In this document: piece after piece, positions 1 through 12,120 of the stretch | How the letters are laid out: each line of letters begins with the position of its first letter | How positions within the stretch are numbered: the first letter of the stretch is position 1 | NCBI GenBank assembly: GCA_021234155.1 | Contig: JAJEKV010000027.1 | Coordinates: forward strand, 4,772,623 to 4,836,622 | Length of the DNA: 64,000 bases | Reading direction: 5' to 3' | From: Isoetes taiwanensis | Lineage: Eukaryota; Streptophyta; Lycopodiopsida; Isoetales; Isoetaceae | The notes under the pieces: model-generated | The model's database searches: none | What the model was told of the DNA's origin: nothing | Seen by the model: only the letters and a program-made list of their open reading frames with translations | Made by a program: the position numbers and the translations under genes

Positions 1-1171
1 AGTAGCCTAGTCAATCCAACAATTACATCATACTAGGCTATGCATCGTGGACCAAAAAAAAACCCGGACAAAAAACCTTTTAGCATGGTGTTTCTAAGGG
101 TTCAATGAATAGTAGCCTAGATGTGCAAAGGCAAGGTTTTCAAGGTTAAACAAAGTTTCTAAGGAACAGTAAACTTTTTAATTCCAAGTGAACAGTGCGG
201 CCTTTTAATTCCAAGTGAACAGTGCGGAACGAATAGCTCGATTCTTTTTGTGCGAAACATTATAGGTTTCATTCAATCGATCAAAAACATGCTCTCTGTA
301 TTGTATTCCAATCGCAGAAAACATAGCTCAGGCCTCAAGCAGGTTGCCGAGCCACAAATCTCAGGCCTCAAGCAGGTTGCCGAGCCACAAATCTATCATT
401 TGTTATTCTGAAAATGTTGCTACCAGGTTTTCAAATGTGCCTAATGTTTTGTGACTGTAACGTGAACTATGAACTGTGACTGCAATATTGCTTATGAGTT
501 GCAAATGAACCATTAAAAACCCTGCGACTGTAGAACAACAAATAACAAACGCATACCATAAAACTCCAAACCCAACAAACTGTACGACAAAACTCCAAAA
601 CTGTTATGTTGCATGCCATGTTTCAAACTGGAAATAACCGATGAATTTTTGGTTCCTGTCATCTGTGTATGTCATCTGTGTAACTCCATCTGAACTTGTC
701 CTGATAATTAAACTTGTTCGAATGATAAACCTAAACTTTCTGTTTGTGACGAGAATAGTTCTAGACATACCTTTGTCATTGAAATCTACAAAAGAGAACA
801 CCCTGCAATGCATACAAATAGACATCTTGATCTTTTCTGCAAAGATTAGATGAATCTGAGAAAAACCTGAATCTGAGAAAGTGTCTACAACCTTTCGTAT
901 CCTACTAGAGTTGGATTTAAGTGCAGCAAGATGCCATGTATTTCACAATAAAGAATCTGCCAGAATCAAACAGATTTTTCGTCAGAGCTTTGAGTACAGC
1001 AAGATTTTCTGCCAAATACATGGCTCTCTCTTCACATTCTGTCACTGCTGCAGAAATGATATTATTCAAATTACAAGTAAAATAACTGAAAATGGCATTC
1101 ATTGAGAATAAAGGAGCAGCTTCTAACACATGTAGCTGATGCAAAACCCACAATTAAGCCAAAGCATTTTC
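1..1171. other. intergenic, two short tandem duplications
   Basis: No convincing coding sequence; the short open frames have no recognisable motif. Two direct tandem duplications are visible: a 26-bp period near 177-228 containing TTTTAATTCCAAGTGAACAG twice, and an exact 33-bp unit at 328-360 repeated at 361-393 (begins TCAGGCCTCAAGCAGG). Confidence 0.6.
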
Positions 1172-2250
1172 TCAATCCAATAGATAGTAAAAAGCACGTC
1201 GTCCAATGCCACTTTTTCTAACAGTCAACACCTTTAGAAGACAATCCCAAGACTGCCACCTCTTCTCCTCATAAGATGGTACCAAACATCGTGCTCCTCT
1301 CTTGTTTGTTAAATCCAACCATGTAATCTTCACTTTTTTGTCTTTTTCATTCACTGCATCAACAAGAGCATACCAGCAACCATCAGATGAGGTCAGGTGG
1401 GGTGCAGAACCATGCTTGATAGCTTGAACGGCAACAACATCCTCCTCCAAGGGCCAAATAGGAATATTTCCAGGCTTATGCAGTTGAAGTAGCCTATTTG
1501 GCAATGTCACAGTCTTGGTCTCAAGCGCAATGCTCCTTGTATCCCTAACTGTCCTCATGGGCAAAATGCATATTTCTCGAAGTATGTAGCGTACTGGCAA
1601 GATAGACTCATAATTAAAAGGCTCCATCCCTTCCGCCAAGATGGGCATTCCAGTTGCCTCATCAAGATCGATACTAGCATTTATTAGCTGATATCTATAA
1701 TAATCTGCTGCAAAATACACATTTGTTTCAGATCCTTCTTTATGGGAGAAAACATACCTGAGCTTACCATACCATTGTCCATTAGAAATGTCTTTATTCT
1801 GAACTACCATCGCATCCCCTTTTGTAAATATTGATCCCGCAAGCAAGATACCCTTATATTGTGAAACAGTGGATTGAGATAGAGCATTGAGACCATATGC
1901 CTTCTGAAGGTAAATCTCTTCTTCTATTGTGTATTCCCTTGTCTTTCCACGTCCAATAAGTATGCCTTTGCTGGAAATGATGTTTTCCCAAGCCTCTAAC
2001 TTATACCTTTTGTATGTTGACCATAGCTCAATCGCCATGCTTTGAGAGCTTGCACAGATGATGCCTCCACTTGAGATAGATGAAGTCATAGATGCAAATG
2101 AGTTGCCATCTTCAATACCTACCAAAGCTGACCGCAAATACAATTCAGCACGTTTAGGAGGTAACAATCCATCCATATCCAAAGCCTTCGCACGATAGAT
2201 GCATGTTTTTCTTTTGTAACTAGGATGAACTACAATGGCCAGAATCCATG
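1172..2250 (-). CDS. hypothetical protein, possible TNP2/KDZ-like transposase C-terminal region
   Basis: A long open frame runs on the minus strand from about 2401 to 1172. Its first ~50 codons lie antisense to the exon of the plus-strand neighbour, so a real start is more likely near the Met at about 2176 (MDGLLPPKRAELYLRSAL). The C-terminal half contains a stretch reading QWYGKLRYVF, followed by LDEATGMPIL and ILPVRYILREICILP. That order (a 'YGxLxxVF' strand, then a 'LDExTGxPI' turn, then a 'I.P..' strand) resembles, from memory, the poorly described tails of TNP2/KDZ-like transposases in seed-free plants. No DDE catalytic residues are present, so this is at best a tail or a lone exon. Function not established; it could equally be an unrelated host gene. 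Confidence 0.35.
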
Positions 2251-3035
2251 ACAATTTCTGCAATGGACAAGCGATTTGAATCATTGGACAATGACGATGA
2301 TGACTTTGAAGACATTGGAAATGCTGATCCGGCGGTAACCCATGCTGCAAAGAAGCGACGAAGTGATGGTAGTGTGAATTCGGTATGTATCTTGCATCCA
2401 CGTCTCTTAAAACAAAAATCTGAAATCTGAAAATCTGAAATCTCTAAATCTGAAATCTGAAATCTGGAAATCTGAAATCTGAAAATCGGTCTGGCTCAGC
2501 TATGGCACTGCATGGAAGCATATTTAATTGCTGGCACTTGTGATATATGAAGTTAGAACAGAAATATTGAAACAGGGTTTGCCTTGAATAGCAACTCACA
2601 CGCATGTATTCTATGTGTAACCAGTCCACCTCTTAAAACTAACATTTCTATTATGCTATGTGTTCGTTGTAGGTTCCTCAAGAATATTGCAAGAATGAAT
2701 ATGTGTCTTTGCTTTGTGGAAATGAAAAATTTGGTTTAGGGCTGATTCATGAAATAGATCCTGCTGCATTGGCACATGGAATACCAATTGGCGAAGGTAA
2801 TGTTTCTTTAAATATTTATTATCTTGAGAATGGTTCTGAGGAGCTGCCGATGCCATTTCCTATGAGCGAACTTGAGATTCTTAGAGATCTTGGCAATGAC
2901 ATGAAACAATGGTTTGTGCGATGGCCAAAATCAAGGCTTCGTCATGTACCTCAGATTGAAGCGCAAAAAATTTTGTCTGATCTTAACTCAATGAAAGAAA
3001 ACATTTCTGGTATGGAAGATTCAGAGCGGTGGTGA
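2248..3035 (+). CDS. DUF8039-like transposon-associated protein (two exons)
   Basis: Exon 1 (2248-2382) begins with an acidic stretch and a basic AKKRR patch, then ends at a GTATGT donor. Exon 2 begins at 2673 after TTGTAG and continues in the same frame to a stop at 3033-3035. Exon 2 reads as a small domain with G-LIHEIDP, AHGIPIGEGNVSL, LPMPFPMSE and WFVRWPKSRL. That pattern (glycine strand, 'hGxPlppGxVkVsv', 'L.lP.P', 'G....WPkxl') matches what I know of DUF8039, a domain usually found in plant transposon proteins beside Ulp1 proteases or long transposases. The exon 1/2 junction is phase 0 and clean. A possible further exon starts after the acceptor near 3163. Start at 2248 is the first ATG; the true 5' end may lie upstream. 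Function unknown; DUF8039 assignment is from memory of the family. Confidence 0.5.
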
Positions 3036-3162
3036 TGATTTGCAGGTATGGGATCTTTGGAATTGGTCTTTTTTATGATAGCATCGGATTTCAGATTTCA
3101 GATTTTCATTTTAGGAGTGTGTTTTGCAAATATTTTCTTGAACAATTGCATGTATTGATGCA

Positions 3163-3469
3163 GGCTATAAACTCAAAGCAGATGAGCATATTGGAAAAGA
3201 TGTCGTCCCTCAAACACAAGACTATTTGCATGATTGCGCTTGACAAGGAGAAGATTGATGATGTTAATGCTGTTGATCTTCTTAAATTGAGCAAAGAACT
3301 GAAGAAAAGACACAAGGCATTTTCTGGTCTATTGAAATCCAAGGTGAGGGGTGCAGATTTGTATAAGCTCTTTGTAATGGCGTGCGTGAAGTGCAATATT
3401 ATGAAAATCTCCAGAGAGGGTTGGAGAACGGGCACTATCAATCATTCTACGGTCACATTGATAAGCTGA
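3163..3469 (+). CDS. possible 3' exon of the DUF8039-like gene
   Basis: After TGATGCAG near 3163 an open frame continues to 3469. It encodes a lysine-rich, probably helical region (repeated KKxK and ELKK) with several cysteines near the end (FVMACVKCNIMK). It may be a terminal exon joined to the upstream DUF8039-like exon, but the upstream stop at 3033-3035 means a donor before it would have to be used. I recognise no domain. Confidence 0.25.
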
Positions 3470-4867
3470 TCACATTGTGATCTTGGATAAACTTAAAAGA
3501 CATATTCAACGTATTTGTGATGATATTACATTGAGAATTTTTTAAACTTGCAGTCTGTTTTCAATGTTGATCAATTATCAATGTAATATTCATTGTCCAA
3601 TTACATTCTGAAATCAATCTATCCTTGCTTGGCAAAGTAGCTGTGGATACCATAGTGAACCATTAAAAAAGCATATAAATGCTTTGAGCGAAAAGTAGTA
3701 GTGCTTAAGTACTATTTATAAACCATGTACGACAAAAAAACAGTTGTATGGTTCAAACGGAAAGTAGTAGCACATAAAGAACTATTTTGAAACCATTGAA
3801 GAGACCACTACATTTAACTAGTTGGTTTAGCAATGCTTGGACTGATAAACATTTATGGTTAATAGTCTTAAACCACCAGGCATGCATGCTAGAAAACTAT
3901 GTGTACTACAAATCATAACCATTAGGCATACACGTTAAGAACTATGCATGTACAATTAATAAGACTGCTACTGTTTCCGTTCATCAAACAAAAGTGATTT
4001 AGACCAGAGAGACCTAGTGATTTGTCGTCTTGACCATTGCGTATATGATAGAAGAAACAACTCAATCTTCAACGGAAAGAACACCATTCTTTCTGTGCAT
4101 TAACTTAAGAAGCTTGAGACTAGAGACCATTAGTGGTTTATCATCCTTAACAAGGATACCTTGAATGAAAAGGTTGCCATGCTTTCTATGCATTAATTGA
4201 CACTCTTTATGCTAGAAGCAGTTAGTGAATTACCAAACTCAATAAGTATTGCAATACATAAGAAACCATTCACAATCCTTAATAGTAACTTGAAACGCTT
4301 CATACTACATAACTCATTAATGGTTCATGAATAATAACCATGAACCTAATGCATAAAAAAATCATGTACATTTAGAACAAACAATTACATCTAAGATTGA
4401 AAAGCACATCAATGCTTTAAAACAATAACCTAAACACTTTGACCAACTAAATAATGGCAATTAACAACATATAACACATTGTCAACCATGTGCAGACCAT
4501 GCAAATTAGCATGCTAGTTTACCACAGTAACAAACCACTGTAAATACCACATTATAATATCACATGAATAGACCACTACATTAAGGCACATCCACAATCA
4601 TAATGTTTTACCATATGGACGAACCTTACCATTAAAACATTATAATATACCACATCCATTTAGCGACATATTATACCACTTTGAAATACACTACAAAAAA
4701 GCCATTTTTAATTACCATGCTATAATACCACTCTAACAAATCTTAAAAGAAAACCAAGTAGGTTAGCCCTGTATGGTTTTTAATGATATCAACCCACAAA
4801 GACGCATTGGTTTTGCAGAATAGTTTTCTAGTCATAACTATGGGAAAGACCATGTAGTGTTTTATTT
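3470..4867. other. AT-rich non-coding spacer
   Basis: No gene is seen. The stretch is AT-rich and strikingly full of AACCAT/ATGGTT words on both strands, giving it the look of old, degenerate repeat DNA. It ends where the truncated Ty3/gypsy element begins at about 4870. Confidence 0.5.
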
Positions 4868-5548
4868 TTGGGTGCCTTGTGTATGATCAACTACGGCTAC
4901 CAATGCCTAACTCCAAACACTTGGCACAATCCCGTGTCAAAAGTAGAGGTTTCGCAGCAGATGTTGGCCGACATGCAGCAGCTGGTGGAAGAAGTTCGAG
5001 GATATCTTCTGGCAGCAAGGAGTCGACAAAAGAGCATCGCCGACAAGCATCGAACAGTCAGAGAGTTCCAAGTTGGCGAAGACGTATGGCTCAAGATCAA
5101 AGTCAAGCAGGCAAAGCTCCGCATCGGAAATTGTAAGAAGCTTGCTCCAAGGTGGGCTGGACCTTTCAGAATAGTCCAGAGAGTAGGTAATCAATCCTAC
5201 AAGTTAGACTTGCCAGCATACCTAAAGATTCATAAAGTCTTCCACGTGAGTTTATTGAAGAAGCATACTCCCAATCCAGACGAAGACTTGGACACTCCAA
5301 CGTTGTTGGAAATGACGGAGGAGCAGCTGGAAATAGTTCCAGAATTGATTCTTGATAAAGCCTTCAAGAAAACAAGGAGATCGGAGTTTCTCCAATATTT
5401 GGTCAAGTGGAAGCACTTGCCGGTGGAAGACGCGACATAGGTACTTAAGAAGGACCTATTAAAGCAGTACCCACAGTTTATGGAGCAATGGGACGGCAAG
5501 GTCATCTTCGAAGAAATCGGCTCAGGCATGACGATTTGTGTAGATTAA
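4868..5548 (+). pseudogene. Ty3/gypsy integrase C-terminus with chromodomain, one nonsense codon
   Basis: The frame begins inside integrase at YGYQCLTPNTWHNPV, runs through the GPY/F region (RWAGPFRIVQRVGNQSYKLD), then IHKVFHVSLLKKH, and into a chromodomain (FLQYLVKWKHLPVEDAT). These mark a chromovirus, whose chromodomain directs integration into methylated-histone chromatin. At 5438-5440 a TAG stands where the family normally has the aromatic Trp of the 'ATWE' motif, so a TGG-to-TAG change is likely. The frame reopens and continues to TAA at 5546-5548. The 5' end is truncated, so the protein is not functional. Confidence 0.85.
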
Positions 5549-6439
5549 TTCTATGTGTAGTTAAGATTAATCTGCGCATGCAACCTATGCTAGGTATGGG
5601 TTGCATGCGTTGTTACTGATGATGAGACCACTATGGTGATCTCTAGGGCGTGGTGTAATGTCAAGGTAGGCATGACCGCGTTCCTCTTGGACGAGTGGAA
5701 GGTAGATTAGGGAGTCTACTTCTGTCCCACGGAAGTAGACGACCTCGAGAGAAAGGAGGTCATTGAGGAATGCATTGATAGGAAAGGCACCTCTAGCCCC
5801 ATATATGCATTGATAGGAGGAATCTGTCCTTCACGCCCCATATACAGGAAGGACCCTATCCTCCACGCTGGGCAACTAAAGGTGTAGGCATGAGCGGCAT
5901 ATAGGCATTATAGGCCGCTGTCTCCACGGCCACGATGGAAGAAACATCCTCTTCCTACGCCGGGAGATTAGCCATGCATTCATGTAGATAGGTGGGGTGG
6001 TCACCATATAACCAAAATTTTACTAATAATTAAAATGGTACTAACGTAGTGTCGACCTGCAGGCCAATAGAGCGCTCCAGAGGGCAAGGAGGTCGAGCTA
6101 CGAAGACTTACAACACAAATTTTGTTAGAATGTGTTGCAAGGAATGAAGAGTACCTCGAACGTTAATTATATATATGAAATATTATAATTTTGATAAACT
6201 AGATTGTTGTGATAAGTGAATTATTGAGTAACTTGTTTTAATGACCTTACGAATTGATAAGTTATTTCATAAGATAATGGCGTAATAATGTTCTAAAAAT
6301 ATTACCTTAAGGTAATCTTAATAAATGTGTAAGTATTATAGTAGTATATTGTATGCATCAGGTTGATTGCAGGTTAGGAAGATTCCAAGGTGGGGAGACC
6401 CACGATGCTGCGGACATCATCATTTCAATGTGGGGAGAA
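5549..6439 (+). other. Ty3/gypsy 3' untranslated region and polypurine tract
   Basis: This roughly 890-bp stretch between the pol remnant and the LTR has no open frame of interest. It contains several short inverted and direct repeats around 5690-5900 (for example GAAGTAGAC and GTCTACTTC) and ends in a purine tract abutting the LTR start. Confidence 0.6.
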
Positions 6440-8018
6440 TGTGACGTTCCAACACAGTATACGGTCCCAGGACGTATACTGCACTGCATCGTCACGCGTA
6501 CACGCCACTCTGACTGACGTGTACGCCAACGTGTAGCCAGGCGGGTAGCCCCTAGGGGGCAACTTGCAAGGTATGTGCATTTATTAATGAGCACATTTAC
6601 CAATGTGCACATTTATTAAGGTGCACACCTTTCCATGTAGATACATTTATGCCACCTAGCCATTTAAGGCAAGTGGGCCATTCCCAATTATCCCACATGC
6701 CTAAAGGGATAATTGGAAACCCTAGCCCTAACCCCTTGTCTATTTAGGTAGGAGGAAACCTTAACTTGCCATTTTAGTCCATAGGGTTCTAGAGCTCTGT
6801 TTTGGCTGCCCCAGGAGTCAAAACCGCCTCCCAGACTCTGTCTAAGCGAATTGCACCATTAGTTTTCCTTGATTCGAGCAGTTCAGCAGGATGGTGGAAC
6901 TCAGGACAGGAGGACCGAGCCAGGGATCAGGTATTTGGTCGATTTAATAGCCTAAACCATCTTCCAGTCATTGCATCAGTAGGTTTAGCATATTAAATCG
7001 CCCATAGCAGCCATCTAGATTTCCAGATACCAGACTCTAACTAAAGAACCTAACTCTATGATATAGATGAGATGTAGTTCTTTAGTTCTTCTGTGATGTA
7101 TATGGATGTTGTATCTCTATGAACTCCTTGTATTGGGAAGGGGAGTAGAGGCCCCAAAGCTTGGTAGTAGATGCTCCTAGATTAGCCTCTCTAGCACACT
7201 ATAGATTCGGCCTGTGCATAGGAGCCACACCTGGTTGTGGGTGAAGGGGCCAGACTGGCTTATAAAGAGGTTCGTGTTCTGACTCTTGAATGATCCCTCT
7301 GGTGTGTAAAGTCTGCCGGGGATCACTGTGGACTAGGTCTGATGGCTTGCCACTGCGTGTGGGCAAGGCATGGGCTCGACACCCGTGGAGTGATGCGTCA
7401 CTCTCCAGTGGGTTCAAGTCAAATAAGGGCAGTGGCCCTCTAGTCACCTTGAGTCAGCATGTAGATCTCTGGAGGGAGAGATCCCTACCTGCCCCATCGG
7501 AACTGGGGAGATGCAACCCAGGAATAGCCCCTTTGGCTATGCATCCGGCGGGCTACAGTCAGGTCCCAACACTTTTCAGCCTACTCTGCAAAGTGTGCAC
7601 AGGAGGGGCGGATGGAGTGGACAACCCTGTGCCATGTTCTTATGCCAGCCAAATCCATTGCCATGAATTCTGTCTGCTATGAACTCTGGAGACCCAAGCC
7701 GTCAGTCATCCCTTTGAGTCGGAGCCTTGGGTAGGATTTCCACATGTATTGTGCTGATCTTTGTCTATGCAGATGTTGATGTACCACCCTTCGAGGTGGA
7801 TATGTGATGATATTGTATACTGACATGTATGTTTACGCTTCCGCAGCTAGGTAGGCCCTGAGGGAGACGGGGTAAAATGACCCCTTCACTCTTCCCACTG
7901 GAACTCATTACGGTTGCATTGATATGTGGAGGGCCATGTATCAGCATGGAGCTGGTATGGGGGATGAACTCTTGTTTGTATACGGTGAGTACACCGTATA
8001 TGAGTAGGGGACGTCACA
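6440..8018 (+). repeat. long terminal repeat (3' LTR, 1.58 kb)
   Basis: The repeat opens TGTGACGT and closes ACGTCACA, an exact 8-bp terminal inverted repeat with the expected TG...CA ends. It follows directly on a purine tract. No second copy lies in the window, so boundaries rest on the inverted ends and on the position after pol. Confidence 0.75.
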
Positions 8019-11000
8019 ACACGAGAAGCAAAACCTACTGCTCATGATGCAAAAATAGAATAATTTGATGTTAAAAAGAACAACAATGTGCCTCTCTCAT
8101 GATGCAAAAATACAACAATCCAATGGGGAATGCACGCATGAGAGTATGCACGAGAGATAAGTAGCAAGAGAATTGACCCTTATGTAACATTTTTCACATT
8201 GCTTAGATGCATAATGAGCCATTCCCATATGTATAGACCTAGCGCACAACAATTTTTGCATCCCTATATCTTTAGCATCTGTTATTCTTATAGTTAATGA
8301 AGTCCAAAGGTTTTGAGAGCCATTAGGCACAATTTAAACTTGGAGTAATAGAGTACGTGACAACCAATAATAATTTATCTATGAATTTGTCTAGTTATAT
8401 TAGGTTACATGGAGAATTATATTATTATGTAAATAGATAAATCTAAAACATTAGGTACCAGGACTCGAATATTCGAAAGAAAGGCGTGAAAGCTAAGCTG
8501 ATAATAGATGTCAAATCAAAAAGATAATAGAAATCTAGTCAACAGGATGCTTCATGTAGAAGGAGTATAGGATGCGAGCGTACAAAATTAAAACAGTAAA
8601 ATAGATTAAGGGGAATATTAAAGATTGGGGGATGCAAGTTCAGGACATAAAACGAATTAGACTACATGGAAGGCCGGGAGGTGATGCATGTACGAAATCA
8701 ACATCCGCATATACCAGGCACAGGACCATCCGGACACAAGTAGATCTTCTGCATTTAGTTTAATTTGCGAAGATATTCTTATGAAACACTCAGAGTAAAC
8801 GAGGGACGCGATGCAAATGGAAAGCGACATAGCCAGCACATTGGCAACATCTCCAAAAGTGGAGTCGGTATCACGGAGAAGTGTTACAAGTGTAGAGTAG
8901 ATGGACAAGGAAAGAGAATTGTGGAGGCGATAGCTCAAGATGACGGGCCAACTCCTTGGCGTATATATTATGTTACGAGTAGATTTAGAGACCAATGGAC
9001 CAATGTGGCTGCCAAGTCAAGTGCATCTATGGTCTCGGCATCTCCCAAGGAGGGTTCATCATGAGGTCCAAGCATTATTATGGTAAGCCCTACTCATGCT
9101 CCAGAACCTAGGGACAAGAATGCCAACTGAGCAAATGGGTAGGTGTCTGTTGCTGGACTACTATTAGGTTTGACCACTTAAAGTAGGAAAGAAAGGGACG
9201 AGAATGCCAACTGAGAAAATAGATAGGGTGTGCTCTTGGACTGAATCTGACCACTTGAATAGGTCTTCTTGTACCGCTAGGGAGATTATCCTCATGGTAG
9301 CCCTGAGAAGCCATGGGTGGATAAATGTGGAGCATGGGAGGGGTAAGACTCTTCACACCTAAGACGATGCTTGGATTGGGTAACTTACTAGATTTCTTTG
9401 AGGGATGAAACACGCCCAATACCCTGCGCATAGGCAAATGCTAGATATAACATCTATCTATCTATCTATCTATATGGAAAGACGGGATTGCACTTGACAC
9501 ATATACTTACTAATCAGAATACATAACAAACAAGAGTTGATCACCTTACATTGATCAGAGTGCACAAAAGAAAGGAAATCCCTACTTATATGTTATCTAC
9601 TTCTAGATAGATAGAATCTTTAACTTCCGCGAAGAATCATGTTGGAAGTTGAGATTAGGGGGCTAGATGCAAGAGACTAGGGTTCCACTTTTGTCTGCTC
9701 CTCTTCCAAGGCCTTTGAGAATAGGGCCAACATATCACACATGAGGCAAAACTTTGGGCTTTAAGATCGTAATACTCACATACCTATATTTAGATTATAA
9801 GATCTCTACGGGGGAGGAGGGCTATCTAACAGTGCCTGCACAACCTAATTGATAGTACTCAAGTTTATGACCAACCCTCAAAAGGTGATACTGAGGCCAC
9901 AAGTGGGCTTGACTTGGGAGCCGAATAGGGTTCACCTTGATGAGATAATTTTATAAGATTGATCTAGACAAGCTTATAGCCAAAGAGAGTGGTAAGTAAT
10001 GCCCAATGAGAGTAGAAAGTGTCGGCAAGGGGGCTTCACCTTGTGGAAGCTATTCAAACCCATGTGCATGAATGGGAGAGGGTGGTTTTTGACCCTATGT
10101 TGTATGTATACTAGGGGTCATAAGGGTTCTCAAATGTTGTTCTAGTTATACAAAAACCATATGGAAAGAGGTCAACTTTGCCCATCAAAAACACGTATAC
10201 TGGGATTTTTTGGCTACCCTGTGCATGAAGGTGGCATGTCCTGTATAAAAAAAAGTGCATCTTCTGGGAGTATCGGTTTTATTTTCTTTTTTTCAAAAAA
10301 AAAAATCATCAAGTTGCTCGTATCTTTTGATAAGATTACAAAAATGCTCCTCAAATGGAGTGTTTATGGTAAAGATGATATGTAATTTTTACCTCATCAT
10401 ATTGAAATAGGTATCTTCATGAGTCTAGCTTGAACTAAGGTATTTTCAACGAGATTAAATTAATCTAAAATTGAAGTTTCACAAACTATGATTCTTCGAG
10501 CCGTTCGACATTCTTAGAATTCAAAACATTATAACTTGTATATTGCTATTAATATCTTATTCTTTGTAATATTTTTTGTGAAGAGTACTTCCTCATTTGA
10601 TCACCAAACCAAGCACAAACTCAGAAGTTATTGCCCTTCACTTTATGAAAAAGGAGGGACATTTTTTAAATTCAAAATATTGCAGCTCACATTTAACTCC
10701 GCCTCAGATGGCTTTACCGTCACTAGAATCTCAGCTATAACTTCGTGAAGCTTAGCTCGTCATTTGATCATCGAAAATAAGGAAATTATTGCCATTTTGG
10801 TAAATTTGGCTTCACAAACTCTAACCATTAAAAATAACTTAACTATATAGATAGATAGATAGATAGTATTTTAATGTCATGCCACTAGGCAGCATCCAAC
10901 TGGATATGTATATACATCCTAGCTGTGTTCTATTCCTATGGTACATTTCTGCGAGGCCATCTTTTTCCTCCAATATCATGGAATCATCGGCATTCACGGC

Positions 11001-11084
11001 TGGATGCACAAGTAAAAAATGGATGGATAGATGGATAGAGTAAGCTACCCAACTGTTATATTTTCATTTCTTTGTTGAAGGACG
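8019..11084. other. non-coding, degenerate repeat DNA
   Basis: No intact gene. A (TCTA)n microsatellite lies at about 9451-9473, and a (GATA)n tract at about 10846-10866. The second is followed by a sequence (TGCCACTAGGCAGCATCCAA) also found beside the SINE at 27.3 kb, so 10846-10920 is probably a truncated SINE of that family. Confidence 0.5.
8901..9086 (+). pseudogene. possible decayed coding fragment
   Basis: From an ATG at 8901 the frame reads MDKERELWRR, then a TAG, then a well-composed stretch including GVYIMLRVDLETNGPMWLPS and LPRRVHHEVQALLW before a stop. The amino-acid composition is protein-like, and the single TAG could be a mutated CAG or TGG. I recognise no family. It may be a stray exon of a captured gene. 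Confidence 0.22.
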
Positions 11085-12120
11085 TCAGACTTTATTTATC
11101 AAGAAGTTAAATACAAGTAAAGATGCAAAGACAAAGAAAAAAATCTCAGAGGATAAACAGTGACCCACTGAGTGAAGCAACTGGCCTATGCATAAGAGCG
11201 CACAATCCAGAAACTCCTGAAAGATCAAGCGCCTCTTATGAGAGACAAGTGAAGAACAATGATAAGACTTAGCAATGCTACCTTGAGCATATTGAATAAC
11301 ACATTCACTTGCCACATCAGGCCTTTGAAGACTACCAGTCTTTATCTCTTCTAGATAGTCCAAAGCAACCAACCTGCTGCTAGATGAAAAGCCTGGCTTG
11401 TAACTTTGTCTGGGTACTTGGATAAATTGTCAAAAGCACTTGTTGACTTGTTAGTGAGACCTGAAAAATGGAGAACAACCAATCCCATACATGTCTGAGG
11501 TGGCCACACATGAAAAAGCAATGCTCAATGGCCTCAGATCCACGTTTGCATACTGAACACAGATCTGATATTCTAGGATCGAACTTGTGGACACACACAT
11601 TAACCCGAAGACATCTATGAAGAACCTGTCACCAAAGTATTGCCACTTTAGGATGAAGTAGCTTATCCCATGCCCAAGTCCACATCTACTGCCATTGAGG
11701 AGGAAGGAGTTGAAGGGCCACTTATTAGGGAGAATATCAATATCAAGCAAGAACTTATAAATAGACTTCACAAGTCTGTGCTCCTTAACTTCCTAATGCC
11801 AAATCGATACCAAAATATCTTCTTGTTGTGGTAGAATAAGCTGTAGATTGTTAGCACTTTTTGGCAAAGAGCTCTATCCCGTTGTCCCAACAAAAACATT
11901 AACTGAAAAGCCTCCCATGTCAACAAATGATTTGAGTCATACAGTGTTGCAATTGTTAAGACTAGCCATTTTCCAACGTCTTTGAGTCAATGGATGCACT
12001 GTAAAGCAAAGTGGTGCATTGTCAGCCAAGGGAATCCACCAACAAGGTGCAATCAACTGAGCACGAGCGGTTGGGTTAAAGTGAAATAACATTCTGACTG
12101 TGTGCCAGGAATCTAACAAG
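11085..12120 (-). pseudogene. LINE 3' remnant with zinc-binding RT tail
   Basis: Read on the minus strand, 12120 to 11085 carries broken frames of the C-terminal part of a plant LINE reverse transcriptase. Recognisable pieces are EDILVSIWH and KSIYKFLLDID (about 11700-11800). Then, after one frameshift, comes a zinc-binding motif of the zf-RVT type (about 11590-11480: C-x-x-C in LCSVCKRG, then EAIEHCFFMCGH and W). The remainder is an untranslated tail ending near 11085 with an AATAAA-like word. Several stops and frameshifts show it is dead. Confidence 0.7.

Larger units (their letters stand above)
4870..8018 (+). mobile_element. 5'-truncated Ty3/gypsy chromovirus with 3' LTR
   Basis: The element keeps only the end of pol (integrase C-terminus plus chromodomain, 4868-5548), a long untranslated stretch (5549-6439), a short purine tract (GGGGAGAA just before 6440) and a complete 3' LTR (6440-8018). 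Everything upstream of the integrase tail, including the 5' LTR, is missing. A target-site duplication therefore cannot be checked. Confidence 0.85.

Noticed and set aside
917-1153. overlapping small open frames on both strands
   Set aside because: Too short, no motif, and mutual antisense overlap.
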